DNA of 64,000 nt from Nitrincola tibetensis. Its GTDB lineage: Bacteria > Pseudomonadota > Gammaproteobacteria > Pseudomonadales > Balneatricaceae. The position numbers and the translations under genes were made by a program. This document shows positions 37,745 through 47,035 of this stretch, piece by piece; position 1 is the stretch's first letter, and the number at the start of each line of letters is the position of its first letter. The stretch spans positions 1-64,000 of the forward strand of contig NZ_QKRX01000002.1 of the NCBI RefSeq assembly GCF_003284585.1, read 5' to 3'. The notes under the pieces are model-generated. The model ran no database searches. It was not told the DNA's origin and worked only from the letters and a program-made list of their open reading frames with translations.

Positions 37745-39178
37745 ATGAAAGACAGAGAAAGCGAATTTAAAGTTTCTCAAACAGTCGAGCCTGTGCCTTG
37801 TGTGCTAATTGTTGACGATGAACCCGATATCCTAGAATTAATAGACATCACCTTGTCTCGAATGGGTGTTCAGTGTCTTTTAGCTGAAACACTAGAGCAG
37901 GCGAATCAAATTCTTAAGGATGAAGCTCATCGTTCGCTGCGTTTATGTTTAACCGATATGCGTTTGCCCGATGGCAGCGGTATGGAGCTGATTCGCAACA
38001 TTCAGACGCACTATCCTAGTTTACCCGTCGCCATGATCACCGCGCATGGAAATATGAGTTGTGCGATTGAAGCGCTTAAGGCTGGTGCATTTGATTTCCT
38101 GAATAAGCCTGTTGATATTAAAACGCTGCGTGAATTGGTGGTGTCAGCCTTACGGCTCAATCTGGAAAAACCAACAAAATCCCCAGCCTGCTCTCAGCCA
38201 CCGCTTTTAGGTGTGTCGGATCAGATTGAGCAGGTTAGGCGCATGATTGATAAGCTGGCCAGAAGCCAAGCACCTGTTTATATCAGCGGGGAGTCAGGCA
38301 CAGGCAAGGAGTTGGTCGCACGCCTAATTCATGCTAAAGGGCCAAGAGCCGATAAGCCATTTATCCCAGTAAACTGTGGTGCTATTCCTGCTGACTTAAT
38401 GGAAAGTGAACTCTTTGGGCATCGTAAAGGCAGTTTTACGGGTGCTACTGCACACAAAGATGGCTTATTCAAAGCCGCTGAAGGCGGAACCCTCTTTTTG
38501 GATGAAGTCGCGGACTTGCCCTTGGATATGCAGGTCAAATTGCTGCGCGTGATCCAAGAAAAAGCTGTCAGACCAATAGGGGCGGCTCAGGAAGAACATG
38601 TTGATGTGCGCATTCTCAGTGCGACACACAAAGACTTGGCTAAAAAAGTGGCCGAGGGTGAGTTCCGAGAAGATTTGTTTTATCGAATTAACGTTATCCA
38701 GCTGCATTTACCTAGCTTAAGAGACCGTCGCAGCGACATAGACCTGTTGATTAACCATTTTTTAAAGCAGTTGGCGTTGGAAATGGAGGTGCCAGTCCCG
38801 CGCTTAACTGACTCCGCTCGCGAGGCACTGAATCAACATGACTTCCCGGGCAATGTTCGTGAGCTGGAAAACATTTTAGAGCGGGCCATGACCCTGTGCG
38901 ACAGCCAGCAAATTGGCTGCGAAGACCTGTCTTTGCGCATGTCACCAACGCCAGCCAAACCGTCTCATACACGAGACGCTCAATCGTCATCAGACTGGCG
39001 TGATGAGTTCGCTTGTGCGCAGGAAATCGGTTTGGAGGCCTACCTGGAAACCATCGAACGCGAAATGCTGACCCATGCTTTGAATGAAACTCAGCACAAT
39101 AAAACAGCCGCTGCTGCTTTGTTGGGCATTTCATTTAGAACACTTCGCTACCGGCTAAAAAAACTCAACCTTGAATGA
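37745..39178 (+). CDS. pilR: Sigma-54-dependent response regulator PilR
   Basis: A 477-residue NtrC-family activator. The receiver domain has phospho-acceptor Asp71 (LTDMRLPDGSG). The AAA+ domain carries Walker A GESGTGKELVARLIH and the sigma-54 contact loop GSFTGAT, with Walker B-like GGTLFLDEVADL. A Fis-type helix-turn-helix (NKTAAAALLGISFRTLRYRLKKL) ends the protein. It activates sigma-54 promoters, classically pilA. The ATG at 37745 follows GGAG with 5 bases between; a GTG at 37739 overlaps the pilS stop and lies against the ribosome site. Cotranscribed with pilS. Confidence 0.93.
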   Translation: MKDRESEFKVSQTVEPVPCVLIVDDEPDILELIDITLSRMGVQCLLAETLEQANQILKDEAHRSLRLCLTDMRLPDGSGMELIRNIQTHYPSLPVAMITAHGNMSCAIEALKAGAFDFLNKPVDIKTLRELVVSALRLNLEKPTKSPACSQPPLLGVSDQIEQVRRMIDKLARSQAPVYISGESGTGKELVARLIHAKGPRADKPFIPVNCGAIPADLMESELFGHRKGSFTGATAHKDGLFKAAEGGTLFLDEVADLPLDMQVKLLRVIQEKAVRPIGAAQEEHVDVRILSATHKDLAKKVAEGEFREDLFYRINVIQLHLPSLRDRRSDIDLLINHFLKQLALEMEVPVPRLTDSAREALNQHDFPGNVRELENILERAMTLCDSQQIGCEDLSLRMSPTPAKPSHTRDAQSSSDWRDEFACAQEIGLEAYLETIEREMLTHALNETQHNKTAAAALLGISFRTLRYRLKKLNLE

Positions 39179-39194
39179 GCCAGTAGCAATATGG

Positions 39195-40016
39195 CTAGAC
39201 GGCACGCCGGACTAGCCCTGCATTTGCCATAATCCGAGTCGCAATTTCTTCAACTGAAAAATGCGTGGTATTAATTGATTGAATACCCAGCTGGATAAAG
39301 CGCTTTTCGACTTCACGAACCTCAAATTCGCATTGTTCCAACGACGCATAGCGGCTGTTGGGGCGTCGTTCGTTGCGAATAGCGGCTAAATGAAAGGGGT
39401 CAATCGTTAAACCGAAGAGTTTTTGCGAATGTGCCATGAGCGCCTCGGGAATACCTGGCGCTTCAAGATCATCAATTGTGAGAGGGTAGTTAGCAGCTCG
39501 AACACCAAACTGGAGTGCCATGTACAGGCAAGTCGGAGTCTTACCGCAGCGAGAAACCCCAATTAGAATGACGTCTGCTTTTCCATATTGTTGAATCCGC
39601 CCGCCATCATCATTGTCCAGTGCAAAGTTAACAGACGCGATACGCTCTTTGTAGCGACGCGTTTCATTAATGGCATGGGATTTACCAACCGAATAGGACG
39701 AATGTAATTGCAGTTCATGTTCTAAGGGCTTTAGGAAGGTTTCAAATACATCAATTTTATACCCGTTAGATTTTGAAATTATCTCACGTATTTCTGGATT
39801 CACAATCGTGTCGAATACAATAGCTGCAGCCCCATCGGCACGAGTCGCCGCATCGATTTGCTCAGCCACTTTGATTGCTTTTTCAAGCGTATCCACATAG
39901 GGCAGTGTGAGCATTTCAAAATGAATGCCATCGAACTGAGTTAATAGGCTGTTGCCCAAAGTTTCAGCTGTAATACCTGTGCCATCCGATATAAAAAAAG
40001 CAGAACGTTTATTCAA
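39195..40016 (-). CDS. ppsR: PEP synthase regulatory protein PpsR (DUF299 kinase/phosphorylase)
   Basis: A 273-residue bifunctional enzyme that inactivates PEP synthase by ADP-dependent phosphorylation of a threonine and reactivates it by phosphate-dependent dephosphorylation. Signature segments are [15 protein letters not shown] at the N-terminus, the P-loop [15 protein letters not shown] and the C-terminal [12 protein letters not shown]. Its gene is divergent from ppsA across about 250 bases, the usual partner arrangement, so kinase and target are co-located. Confidence 0.94.
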   Translation of the reverse strand: MNKRSAFFISDGTGITAETLGNSLLTQFDGIHFEMLTLPYVDTLEKAIKVAEQIDAATRADGAAAIVFDTIVNPEIREIISKSNGYKIDVFETFLKPLEHELQLHSSYSVGKSHAINETRRYKERIASVNFALDNDDGGRIQQYGKADVILIGVSRCGKTPTCLYMALQFGVRAANYPLTIDDLEAPGIPEALMAHSQKLFGLTIDPFHLAAIRNERRPNSRYASLEQCEFEVREVEKRFIQLGIQSINTTHFSVEEIATRIMANAGLVRRAV

Positions 40017-40272
40017 AAAAAGTCTCCAATAAAGCCTTAACCCTTTGCGCTGGCTTGTAGTTTATTTACAAGCCAGTCTAGGTCGGGATTTTTTAACGTA
40101 ACTACAGTATGATTTAATCTCTGAGCACATTATAAGAATATTAAAGCAGCCAAGAGTATCACTCTTTGGGCGTGATTCAAGCACCCATTATGGCAGTGAT
40201 CATGAGTGAGACTCCATAACAACGAAACATAGCAATTAAGTGTCATACCCTTCAACCACGGGAGATTGGGCC

Positions 40273-42639
40273 TTGCAGACGTATGTAATTCGCCTTGAAC
40301 AAACTGGCATGCAAGATGTAGATAAGGTTGGCGGTAAAAATGCCTCCTTAGGAGAAATGATTCATCAACTGACCGACGCAGGTGTACGGGTTCCTGGCGG
40401 TTTTGCGACCACGGCTGATGCCTATCGTGATTTTCTTAGCTTTAACCAACTCACCGAAAAAATAGCGAACCTCCTAGACTCACTCGACACCAATGACACG
40501 CGCGCTCTAGCTGAAACAGGCCGCACCATACGTCAGTGGATAGTTGATGCGCCGTTTCAACCAGAACTTGAAGAGGCCATCGATACCGCCTACGCCGAAA
40601 TGATGCAAGAACGTGAATGTGCCGTCGCTGTTCGATCATCGGCCACCGCAGAAGATTTACCCGATGCTTCATTTGCGGGTCAACAAGAAACTTTCCTTAA
40701 CGTGCGCGGATTGGCGCAGGTTAAACGGTCCATTAAAGAGGTGTTTGCATCTCTCTACAATGACCGCGCGATTTCTTACCGCGTCCATCGTGGCTTTGTT
40801 CACAGCGAAGTGGCACTTTCTGCTGGTATACAGCGCATGGTTCGCAGTGAAACCGGAGCCTCCGGTGTCATGTTTACCATCGACACTGAATCCGGATTCC
40901 AACACGTGGTGTTTATTACCGCGGCGTATGGCCTTGGCGAAACAGTGGTGCAGGGCGCAGTGAATCCAGATGAGTTCTACGTGTACAAGCCTACGCTCAA
41001 ACTCGGTGCTCCGGCTATTTTAAGGCGAACACTGGGCACCAAAGCCATCAAAATGGTGTATGCCAGTGAAGACGGCGGCAGCTCCGTTGAAACTGTTGAT
41101 GTGTCTCGCGAAGATCGTAATCAATTCTGCATTAACGATGCCGATGTCGAGACTTTGGCAAAACTCGCGGTGATTATCGAAAACCACTACGGTCGTCCAA
41201 TGGACATCGAATGGGCGAAAGACGGAGATGACGGTCAGCTTTACATTGTTCAAGCTCGTCCTGAAACCGTTAAAAGTCAGAACTCTCAAGCGGTGATCGA
41301 ACGTTATCTTCTTAAAGAAAAGGGAAAAGTGCTCATCGAAGGCCGCTCCATTGGTCATCGAATCGGCTCAGGCCAGGTTCGAATCGTGCATCACCTTGAT
41401 CAAATGCATGAAGTTCAGCCGGGTGATGTGCTGGTTACCGATATGACAGACCCAGATTGGGAACCCGTGATGAAGCGCGCAGCGGCGATCGTGACCAATC
41501 GCGGTGGGCGTACCTGTCATGCCGCGATTATCGCACGTGAGCTGGGGATTCCGGCCATCGTTGGCTGTGGCGATGCCACCGAGCGTTTACACAATGATCA
41601 GTGGGTTACAGTATCCTGTGCCGAGGGCGATACTGGGCGTGCCTACGAAGGGCGTTTGGCGTTCGAACATCAAACAAACAGCGTTCAATCCATGCCAGCG
41701 CTTCCATTCAGCATTATGATGAATGTTGGTAATCCTGATCGTGCCTTTGACTTTCAATCCTTGCCTAATGCCGGTGTTGGGTTGGCCAGATTGGAATTTA
41801 TCATTAACCGAATGATCGGAGTGCACCCGAAAGCCCTGCTGAATTTTGATCAGCAAAGCCGCGACACTCGCCAAATTATCTCGCGTCGAATTGCAGGCTA
41901 TGCATCACCTGTCGATTTCTACGTTGATAAACTCGTGGAAGGAATTTCCACACTGGCGGCGGCATTTTACCCGCGCAAAGTCATAGTACGTATGTCTGAT
42001 TTCAAATCCAACGAGTATGGCCATCTGATTGGTGGTGATCGTTACGAACCCGCTGAAGAAAACCCGATGCTCGGGTTTCGAGGGGCCGCACGTTATATCT
42101 CTGAAAGCTTCCAAGATTGTTTCGAGTTGGAGTGCCGTGCCCTTAAGCGCGTTCGTGATGAAATGAAATTGACCAACGTCGAAATCATGGTGCCTTTTGT
42201 CCGCACCGTAGGCGAGGCGCGCCATGTCGTTGAGTTGCTGGCTGAAAATGGATTAAAGCGCGGTGATAATGACCTGCGTGTGATCATGATGTGTGAAATT
42301 CCGTCTAACGCTTTGTTAGCCGATCAATTTCTTGAGTACTTCGATGGCTTTTCAATTGGCTCCAACGACCTCACTCAGCTCACGCTTGGGTTGGATCGTG
42401 ACTCGGGTATCGTTGCGCACTTGTTTGATGAGCGCAATGAAGCGGTCAAGATTCTGCTCGAAATGGCCATTAATGCCTGTCATAAAGCCAATAAATACAT
42501 AGGTATTTGTGGGCAAGGCCCGTCTGATCATCCAGATTTGGCGCGTTGGTTGATGGAAAAAGGGATTGATAGCGTCTCGTTGAATCCGGATTCCGTTCTG
42601 GATACGTGGTTTTTCTTAGCCAATGAAGAAAAAACCTGA
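40273..42639 (+). CDS. ppsA: Phosphoenolpyruvate synthase
   Basis: PpsA converts pyruvate, ATP and water to PEP, AMP and phosphate, the entry to gluconeogenesis from pyruvate. The 788-residue protein has the ATP-grasp domain ([15 protein letters not shown], then [17 protein letters not shown]). The central phosphohistidine domain reads [18 protein letters not shown], with the regulated Thr beside the His. The PEP-binding barrel ends in [11 protein letters not shown]. The start is best at the TTG at 40273, 8 bases after GGGAG; the GTG at 40240 has no ribosome site and adds 11 unconserved residues. Confidence 0.94.
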   Translation: MQTYVIRLEQTGMQDVDKVGGKNASLGEMIHQLTDAGVRVPGGFATTADAYRDFLSFNQLTEKIANLLDSLDTNDTRALAETGRTIRQWIVDAPFQPELEEAIDTAYAEMMQERECAVAVRSSATAEDLPDASFAGQQETFLNVRGLAQVKRSIKEVFASLYNDRAISYRVHRGFVHSEVALSAGIQRMVRSETGASGVMFTIDTESGFQHVVFITAAYGLGETVVQGAVNPDEFYVYKPTLKLGAPAILRRTLGTKAIKMVYASEDGGSSVETVDVSREDRNQFCINDADVETLAKLAVIIENHYGRPMDIEWAKDGDDGQLYIVQARPETVKSQNSQAVIERYLLKEKGKVLIEGRSIGHRIGSGQVRIVHHLDQMHEVQPGDVLVTDMTDPDWEPVMKRAAAIVTNRGGRTCHAAIIARELGIPAIVGCGDATERLHNDQWVTVSCAEGDTGRAYEGRLAFEHQTNSVQSMPALPFSIMMNVGNPDRAFDFQSLPNAGVGLARLEFIINRMIGVHPKALLNFDQQSRDTRQIISRRIAGYASPVDFYVDKLVEGISTLAAAFYPRKVIVRMSDFKSNEYGHLIGGDRYEPAEENPMLGFRGAARYISESFQDCFELECRALKRVRDEMKLTNVEIMVPFVRTVGEARHVVELLAENGLKRGDNDLRVIMMCEIPSNALLADQFLEYFDGFSIGSNDLTQLTLGLDRDSGIVAHLFDERNEAVKILLEMAINACHKANKYIGICGQGPSDHPDLARWLMEKGIDSVSLNPDSVLDTWFFLANEEKT

Positions 42640-42662
42640 GTTCGTCTAGTCTTTACTACCAA

Positions 42663-42686
42663 GCCCGGGGCAGCAATGCCTTGGGC
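42663..42686 (+). terminator. GNRA-capped hairpin after ppsA
   Basis: GCCCGGGGCA pairs with TGCCTTGGGC through two G-U pairs, with a GCAA tetraloop, 24 bases after the ppsA stop. No U-run follows, so it may be a 3' stabiliser rather than an intrinsic terminator. Confidence 0.4.
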
Positions 42687-42801
42687 CTCATCCAATTGTT
42701 ATAATAGTCTTACCTAGACGAACTCCTGTAGAGTTAACCCTGAGAATCCGTGTACTATTCACACCATGGAATGCTTTAACATTTTTCATCGATACTCACT
42801 C

Positions 42802-42817
42802 AAGGAGCGATACGATT
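42802..42817 (+). promoter_or_regulatory. Ribosome site with AUU start codon for the AmpG-like gene
   Basis: AAGGAG (42802-42807) is followed after 7 bases by ATT AAT CTG in frame with the permease. No ATG, GTG or TTG occurs in frame before the ATG at 42869, which would drop the conserved WFAPYRDKRM segment. Confidence 0.58.
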
Positions 42818-44155
42818 AATCTGATCAACATCTTAACCGCTTGGTTTGCCCCTTACCGCGATAAGCGCATGATCACCTTGCTGGCGCTCGGCTTTTCAAG
42901 TGGCTTGCCAGCCCCGCTTGTCTTTTCGAATTTATCTATTTGGCTGCGCGATGAAGGGGTTAGCCGCTCCGATATTGGTCTGTTTGCGCTAGCAGCCACG
43001 CCCTATGCGATCAACTTTTTATGGGCGCCTTTGCTTGATCGCTTGCGGATTCCCTATCTTACCGCGCGCTTTGGTCGGCGGCGAAGCTGGGCGTTGGTCT
43101 CACAAGTTGGCTTAATGTTTGCCATCTTGTATTTATCATTGTTTAACCCGGCTGATGGCCTCTTTATGATGGCTGTGGCAGTGCTGGGCGTGACCTTCAT
43201 GTCGGCCACTCAAGATATTGTTATTGATGCCTATCGAATCGAAATTCTTGATACTCATCAGTACGGCAGTGGCTCGGCAGCGGGTATTTGGGGGTGGCAT
43301 TTAGGTGGAACGCTCATCGGCGGTGCGGGTGGCCTGTATTTAGCGCACACTCTAGGTTGGAATGTTGCTTACTTGCTCCTCGGATGCATGGTGTTGGTGG
43401 GCATTATGGCCGTGCTGCTCAGCCCTGAGCCTAAAATCTATGTTACAGATGAAACGCGGGCAGAAGAAGCACGTGCTTTGGCGCACTTAGAGCGCTGGTC
43501 TGCTTTGCCGACGCTGCCGCGCAGAGTGATAGGGTGGCTATACGTCACTTTGTTAGCGCCCTTAATGGAGTTTACGAAACGGGAAGGCTGGGTGCTGATC
43601 CTTGTTTTCATTTTTATCTTCAAGCTAGGTGATGCCTTATTGGGTCGCATGTCTGGTGTTTTTTATCGCGAGCTTGGTTTTTCTCTACCCGAAATCGCTG
43701 AAGTCGCCAAGGTATACGGCTTAACAGCCAACCTGATAGGAATCGTTATCGGCGGGATTCTCGTGGCGCGTATTGGTATATTGCGTGCCTTGTTTTTGGC
43801 GGGCTTTTCCACTGCAGCCACTAACCTGACGTATTCTTGGTTGGCGGCTTCTGGCCAATCAACGGGCGTGTTTATTTTTGCCGTTGCATCCGATAACTTT
43901 ACAACAGGGCTGGTAACTGTGGCCTTGGTTGCCTACTTATCCTCCCTGTGCAACAGTGCCTATACCGCGACGCAATACGCATTGCTGGCATCTTTGGCCA
44001 ACCTGGCTCGCATTTGGTTCTCGGCGTCTAGCGGTATTATGGTCGATGCCTTGGATGGCGATTGGACCCTATTCTTTACGCTCTGTGCGGTTATTGCGCT
44101 TCTTGGGCTGCCGTTATTATGGGTGATTATGAGGCGTTATCCGAATGTATCTTGA
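42815..44155 (+). CDS. ampG: AmpG-like MFS permease (anhydromuropeptide importer), apparent AUU start
   Basis: AmpG brings anhydromuropeptides released from the cell wall back into the cytoplasm for recycling and for AmpR signalling. The 446-residue protein has about twelve hydrophobic segments and the AmpG-type motifs LGFSSGLPAPLVFSNLSIWL, WAPLLDRLRIP, RFGRRRSW and TQDIVIDAYRIE. The segment WFAPYRDKRM, typical just ahead of the first membrane span, is encoded upstream of the first ATG (42869). So the true start must be earlier, and ATT at 42815 behind AAGGAG is the only good candidate. It overlaps the next gene by 11 bases. Other MFS substrates are possible. Confidence 0.82.
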   Translation: MNLINILTAWFAPYRDKRMITLLALGFSSGLPAPLVFSNLSIWLRDEGVSRSDIGLFALAATPYAINFLWAPLLDRLRIPYLTARFGRRRSWALVSQVGLMFAILYLSLFNPADGLFMMAVAVLGVTFMSATQDIVIDAYRIEILDTHQYGSGSAAGIWGWHLGGTLIGGAGGLYLAHTLGWNVAYLLLGCMVLVGIMAVLLSPEPKIYVTDETRAEEARALAHLERWSALPTLPRRVIGWLYVTLLAPLMEFTKREGWVLILVFIFIFKLGDALLGRMSGVFYRELGFSLPEIAEVAKVYGLTANLIGIVIGGILVARIGILRALFLAGFSTAATNLTYSWLAASGQSTGVFIFAVASDNFTTGLVTVALVAYLSSLCNSAYTATQYALLASLANLARIWFSASSGIMVDALDGDWTLFFTLCAVIALLGLPLLWVIMRRYPNVS

Positions 44156-45467
44156 GCATCTGCGTCAGCTATCCGATCGTCTGGTAGCGATCCAAAAACC
44201 TATCATGATTCTAGATGCTATTAAATGGCCAGCTCAGGTGCAAACTGAGTTCTTAGAGGGAAGAGGCAAAGCCTTACCCAACATCAATCAGGCATTTTAT
44301 GAGCAGCAAGCCTTACGTTTTGTACCAGATCTGGTTCGGAGTGAATTAAAAGCGCTTAGATCCGATATCTGCCGACTGCTGGGCGGTACAGATGGGCTAG
44401 GGCGCATCTTATTGCAAAATATCGAGCAGTACTTGTTGGTAATCGATATGCTGCAAGGACGTGGCACCAAGGCGTTTGGTCTTTGCAGCCAAGCGCTGTA
44501 TGGTTCTGCGACGGATAAGATGCGTGGTGATAAAAAAACCTTGCTTGAACTGAGCGAGCGCTTGTGTCGGACCTTTTCATCGCCCGCAGCTGAGCATCTA
44601 AAGCGTCCGTATGGCAATGATATTCCAGCCGAAAAAGCTGTCGAGATGTTATCGGCTAAATTGAATGCTTATTTTAACGAAGGTGATATTCGTGTTCAGT
44701 TGTCCAATGGTATTGTGTCCGATGCCGCGGCAGGTGGGGATGTTATTAAGCTGAATGAGCGTGCGTATTTCTCCGAATTGGATCTGCAGGTGTTGGAAGT
44801 TCACGAAGGTTGGGTGCACGTAGGCACGACACTAAACGGTCGCCGCCAGCCCTATGCCACTTGGCTGGGTGTGGGGTCGCCCCGTATTACAGCACATCAA
44901 GAAGGCTTAGCGGTTCTTATGGAAACGCTGACCTTTAGCTCTTTTCCGCAACGTGCACGCCGAGTGAGTGACCGAGTCGTGGCCATTAGTCTGGCAGAAG
45001 ACGGTGCGGACTTTGTCGAAGTGTATCGGCATTTCATTGATAAAGGCTTGTCCGAGCATGACAGCTATCGCGTTACCCAGCGTGTATTTCGAGGGGGGTG
45101 CGTCGAGGGAGGCTCTGTTTTTACCAAGGATCTCTCTTACATTAAAGGCTTTGTCGAAAACGTTAACTTTATCAAAAGTGCGATTGAATCGGGCGTTCCC
45201 GAAATTCTGCCGATGATGTTTGTTGGCAAAGTCACACTCGATGACTTGCCCATACTCTATGAGCGCTATTTAGAAGGCGTGATCTCTGCGCCTGATTATT
45301 TACCGCCAATGTTCCGTGACCTTAACGGGCTTTTTGTCTGGTTTGGTTTTTCGAGCGGAATGAGCCTGGTGAATTTAGGTCGAGTGCAGGCCCATTACTC
45401 AGATGTGTTTGCAAAACTGCCTCACACAACACCTGTGTATACGACGCAGATTATGACGGAGTTTTAG
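44145..45467 (+). CDS. DUF1704 (QEGLA motif) HExxxH metallopeptidase-like protein
   Basis: A 440-residue protein of the DUF1704 family, often annotated flavohaemoglobin expression-modulating QEGLA protein. The zinc motif HEGWVH (His220-Glu221-His225) is followed by HQEGLA with Glu253. This HExxxH + Glu layout is that of the eukaryotic tubulin tyrosine carboxypeptidase MATCAP, a member of the same family. No signal peptide is seen, so it should act in the cytoplasm. The bacterial substrate is unknown. Overlap with the AmpG-like gene suggests coupled expression, so a peptide brought in by that permease is one possible substrate; this is inference. Confidence 0.8.
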   Translation: MYLEHLRQLSDRLVAIQKPIMILDAIKWPAQVQTEFLEGRGKALPNINQAFYEQQALRFVPDLVRSELKALRSDICRLLGGTDGLGRILLQNIEQYLLVIDMLQGRGTKAFGLCSQALYGSATDKMRGDKKTLLELSERLCRTFSSPAAEHLKRPYGNDIPAEKAVEMLSAKLNAYFNEGDIRVQLSNGIVSDAAAGGDVIKLNERAYFSELDLQVLEVHEGWVHVGTTLNGRRQPYATWLGVGSPRITAHQEGLAVLMETLTFSSFPQRARRVSDRVVAISLAEDGADFVEVYRHFIDKGLSEHDSYRVTQRVFRGGCVEGGSVFTKDLSYIKGFVENVNFIKSAIESGVPEILPMMFVGKVTLDDLPILYERYLEGVISAPDYLPPMFRDLNGLFVWFGFSSGMSLVNLGRVQAHYSDVFAKLPHTTPVYTTQIMTEF

Positions 45468-45515
45468 AAGCAAAGGCTGCCGTTAATCTCTTTTATTGGG
45501 GTCGGTATTGTTCAT

Positions 45516-46208
45516 CTACCAGCTAATTTCAGACCCGTCCCAATGCCAGAAGCGTCCAGATTGCTCAGGAGTGACCTGCTTGTCTAGTACGCTGATTAAA
45601 CAGGCTGCAGCGTCTTGAGGTGTTTTGAGTTGCCCCTCGGGCAGTCGCGCCTGAAAGGGTTGAGACAGTGTTGAGTCGGTTGTTCCAGGATGATAGGACG
45701 CAATCGCTGACATAGGGTAGCGACGTTGCCATTCAATTGCAGTGGTTTTCACCAACATATTTAGCGCCGCTTTGCTGACACGATAGGCATACCATCCCCC
45801 CAGCTTATTATCACTAATACTGCCCACCTTAGCGGATACCGTTAACAGCTTTAACGGCGTGTTACGCTTCATTCGTTCTGTAAGGTACTCTATAACAGCC
45901 GCCGTAATCAGTGTATTGGCTGTAAATGCCTCTAAAAAGCGCGACTCATTCAGATCTTCAAGGCGCTTTTCGGGAGGGTGTTCATCGGTCCAGAGCATTC
46001 CGGTGGCAATAATAATCTTGTCGGGCTGCGGAAGGGTCTTTAAGCTGGCTTGGATAGACGCCCAATGCCAGCCAGCCAATTGATACGTGGAAAAATTATC
46101 TTCAACATGACGACGACTCAATAAATGTACTTCATCACCTTGGTTTGAAAGCGCTTGAGCAACGGCTAACCCAATTCCACCAGAACCTAAAACCCAACTA
46201 GTCGCCAT
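45516..46208 (-). CDS. Short-chain dehydrogenase/reductase (CsgA/C-factor-like)
   Basis: A 230-residue SDR. The nucleotide-binding N-terminus is WVLGSGGIGLAVAQAL (GxGGIG variant of the Rossmann motif). The catalytic Tyr-Lys pair is YAYRVSK, with Ser in LLTVSAKVGS upstream, so the active site is intact. The length and YRVSKAALNMLVKT segment resemble C-factor-like SDRs found in many gammaproteobacteria. Substrate unknown. It is convergent with the DUF1704 gene and divergent from nothing obvious; vapBC lies upstream on the same strand. Confidence 0.82.
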   Translation of the reverse strand: MATSWVLGSGGIGLAVAQALSNQGDEVHLLSRRHVEDNFSTYQLAGWHWASIQASLKTLPQPDKIIIATGMLWTDEHPPEKRLEDLNESRFLEAFTANTLITAAVIEYLTERMKRNTPLKLLTVSAKVGSISDNKLGGWYAYRVSKAALNMLVKTTAIEWQRRYPMSAIASYHPGTTDSTLSQPFQARLPEGQLKTPQDAAACLISVLDKQVTPEQSGRFWHWDGSEISW

Positions 46209-46284
46209 GATGACCTCAATAGTTTAATGCACATTTAACTTTGTATACGAGCAAACAGTCGTGATTGGATTAAAAGAGGGTCGC

Positions 46285-46689
46285 CTAGCTACCAACCCAG
46301 TCTTCAACTACAAGCCCAGAAACTCTATTAAATTCTCGAGTATTGTAAGTGACTAGGATGCAGTGCGCTGAGATGGCATGTCCGGCAATGGCTGTATCAT
46401 TATTGCCGATAGGGGTACCTAGGGCGATCAAGGATTTTTTGACCTCTGTTGTTGCTTCGACAGCGTCTTTATCCCATGGAAGTACGTCGTCAAGACGTTT
46501 TAGAAATTCATTGACAAGAATTGCATGTTTGGGAAGTGCTTTTTTGCCTAACAAACCAAATAGCATCTCTTGATAAGTGATTGCGGAAATAACAATCCTA
46601 TGTTGATGTGAAGCGATTGATTGTAATCGTTCAAGAACAGAAATAGGATGCTCTCGCATAATGTATGAGCATATGCAGGTGTCGAGCAT
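46285..46689 (-). CDS. vapC: VapC-type PIN-domain ribonuclease toxin
   Basis: A 134-residue PIN-domain endoribonuclease. VapC toxins cut initiator tRNA or rRNA and are blocked by the cognate antitoxin. Conserved acidic residues are visible in MLDTCICSYIM (Asp3), YQEMLFG (Glu), PWDKDAVEAT (Asp) and NNDTAIAGHAI (Asp). I use the ATG at 46689, which gives the family start MLDT; a TTG at 46710 would overlap vapB by 11 bases and is less likely. It follows vapB directly, as in a standard vapBC operon. Confidence 0.9.
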   Translation of the reverse strand: MLDTCICSYIMREHPISVLERLQSIASHQHRIVISAITYQEMLFGLLGKKALPKHAILVNEFLKRLDDVLPWDKDAVEATTEVKKSLIALGTPIGNNDTAIAGHAISAHCILVTYNTREFNRVSGLVVEDWVGS

Positions 46690-46699
46690 ATAAGTAGTG

Positions 46700-46936
46700 T
46701 TAATAATCAAAATTAAAACGGCCTTCGTCTAGTATTATGCTTTCACGCTCGGTTAAAAAGTCTTTATCAGACTTCTCAACATCTTTAAAGGATAACCAGT
46801 CTGGACGAGTAGGGCGTAACGTAATAACGTCACCGTACTTGGTTATTTCTAGTTCGCTAACTCCCTCAAACTGCATTTCCTTCGGTAAGCGAACTGCCTG
46901 ATTTTTGCCATTTTTGAAAATAGAAACTGTTTTCAT
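46700..46936 (-). CDS. vapB: VapB-type antitoxin (AbrB/SpoVT fold)
   Basis: A 78-residue antitoxin. The N-terminal half is an AbrB-like DNA-binding swapped hairpin (VSIFKNGKNQAVRLPKEM, the usual NGxxQAVRLP signature). The C-terminal half (DWLSFKDVEKSDKDFL) is the acidic, flexible toxin-binding tail. The ATG at 46936 follows AGGTGG; a GTG at 46945 lies inside that ribosome site. The promoter upstream carries a direct repeat fit for autoregulation by the VapBC complex. Confidence 0.9.
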   Translation of the reverse strand: MKTVSIFKNGKNQAVRLPKEMQFEGVSELEITKYGDVITLRPTRPDWLSFKDVEKSDKDFLTERESIILDEGRFNFDY

Positions 46937-46971
46937 GATCGCCACCTTTGTCTTCTATGCCTGATGTTTCG

Positions 46972-47008
46972 AGTATAGGTGGCAAAAGGCATATGTCAAG
47001 CATATGTC
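46972..47008 (-). promoter_or_regulatory. vapBC promoter and operator
   Basis: On the minus strand TTGACA (46994-46999), 16 bases, TATACT (46972-46977) form a strong promoter. GACATATGC occurs twice (46989-46997 and 47000-47008), 11 bases apart and overlapping the -35; each copy contains the palindrome CATATG. This is the expected operator for VapBC autoregulation. Confidence 0.78.
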
Positions 47009-47035
47009 TGGGTTCGCATTCCTTTGCTCCCTCAA

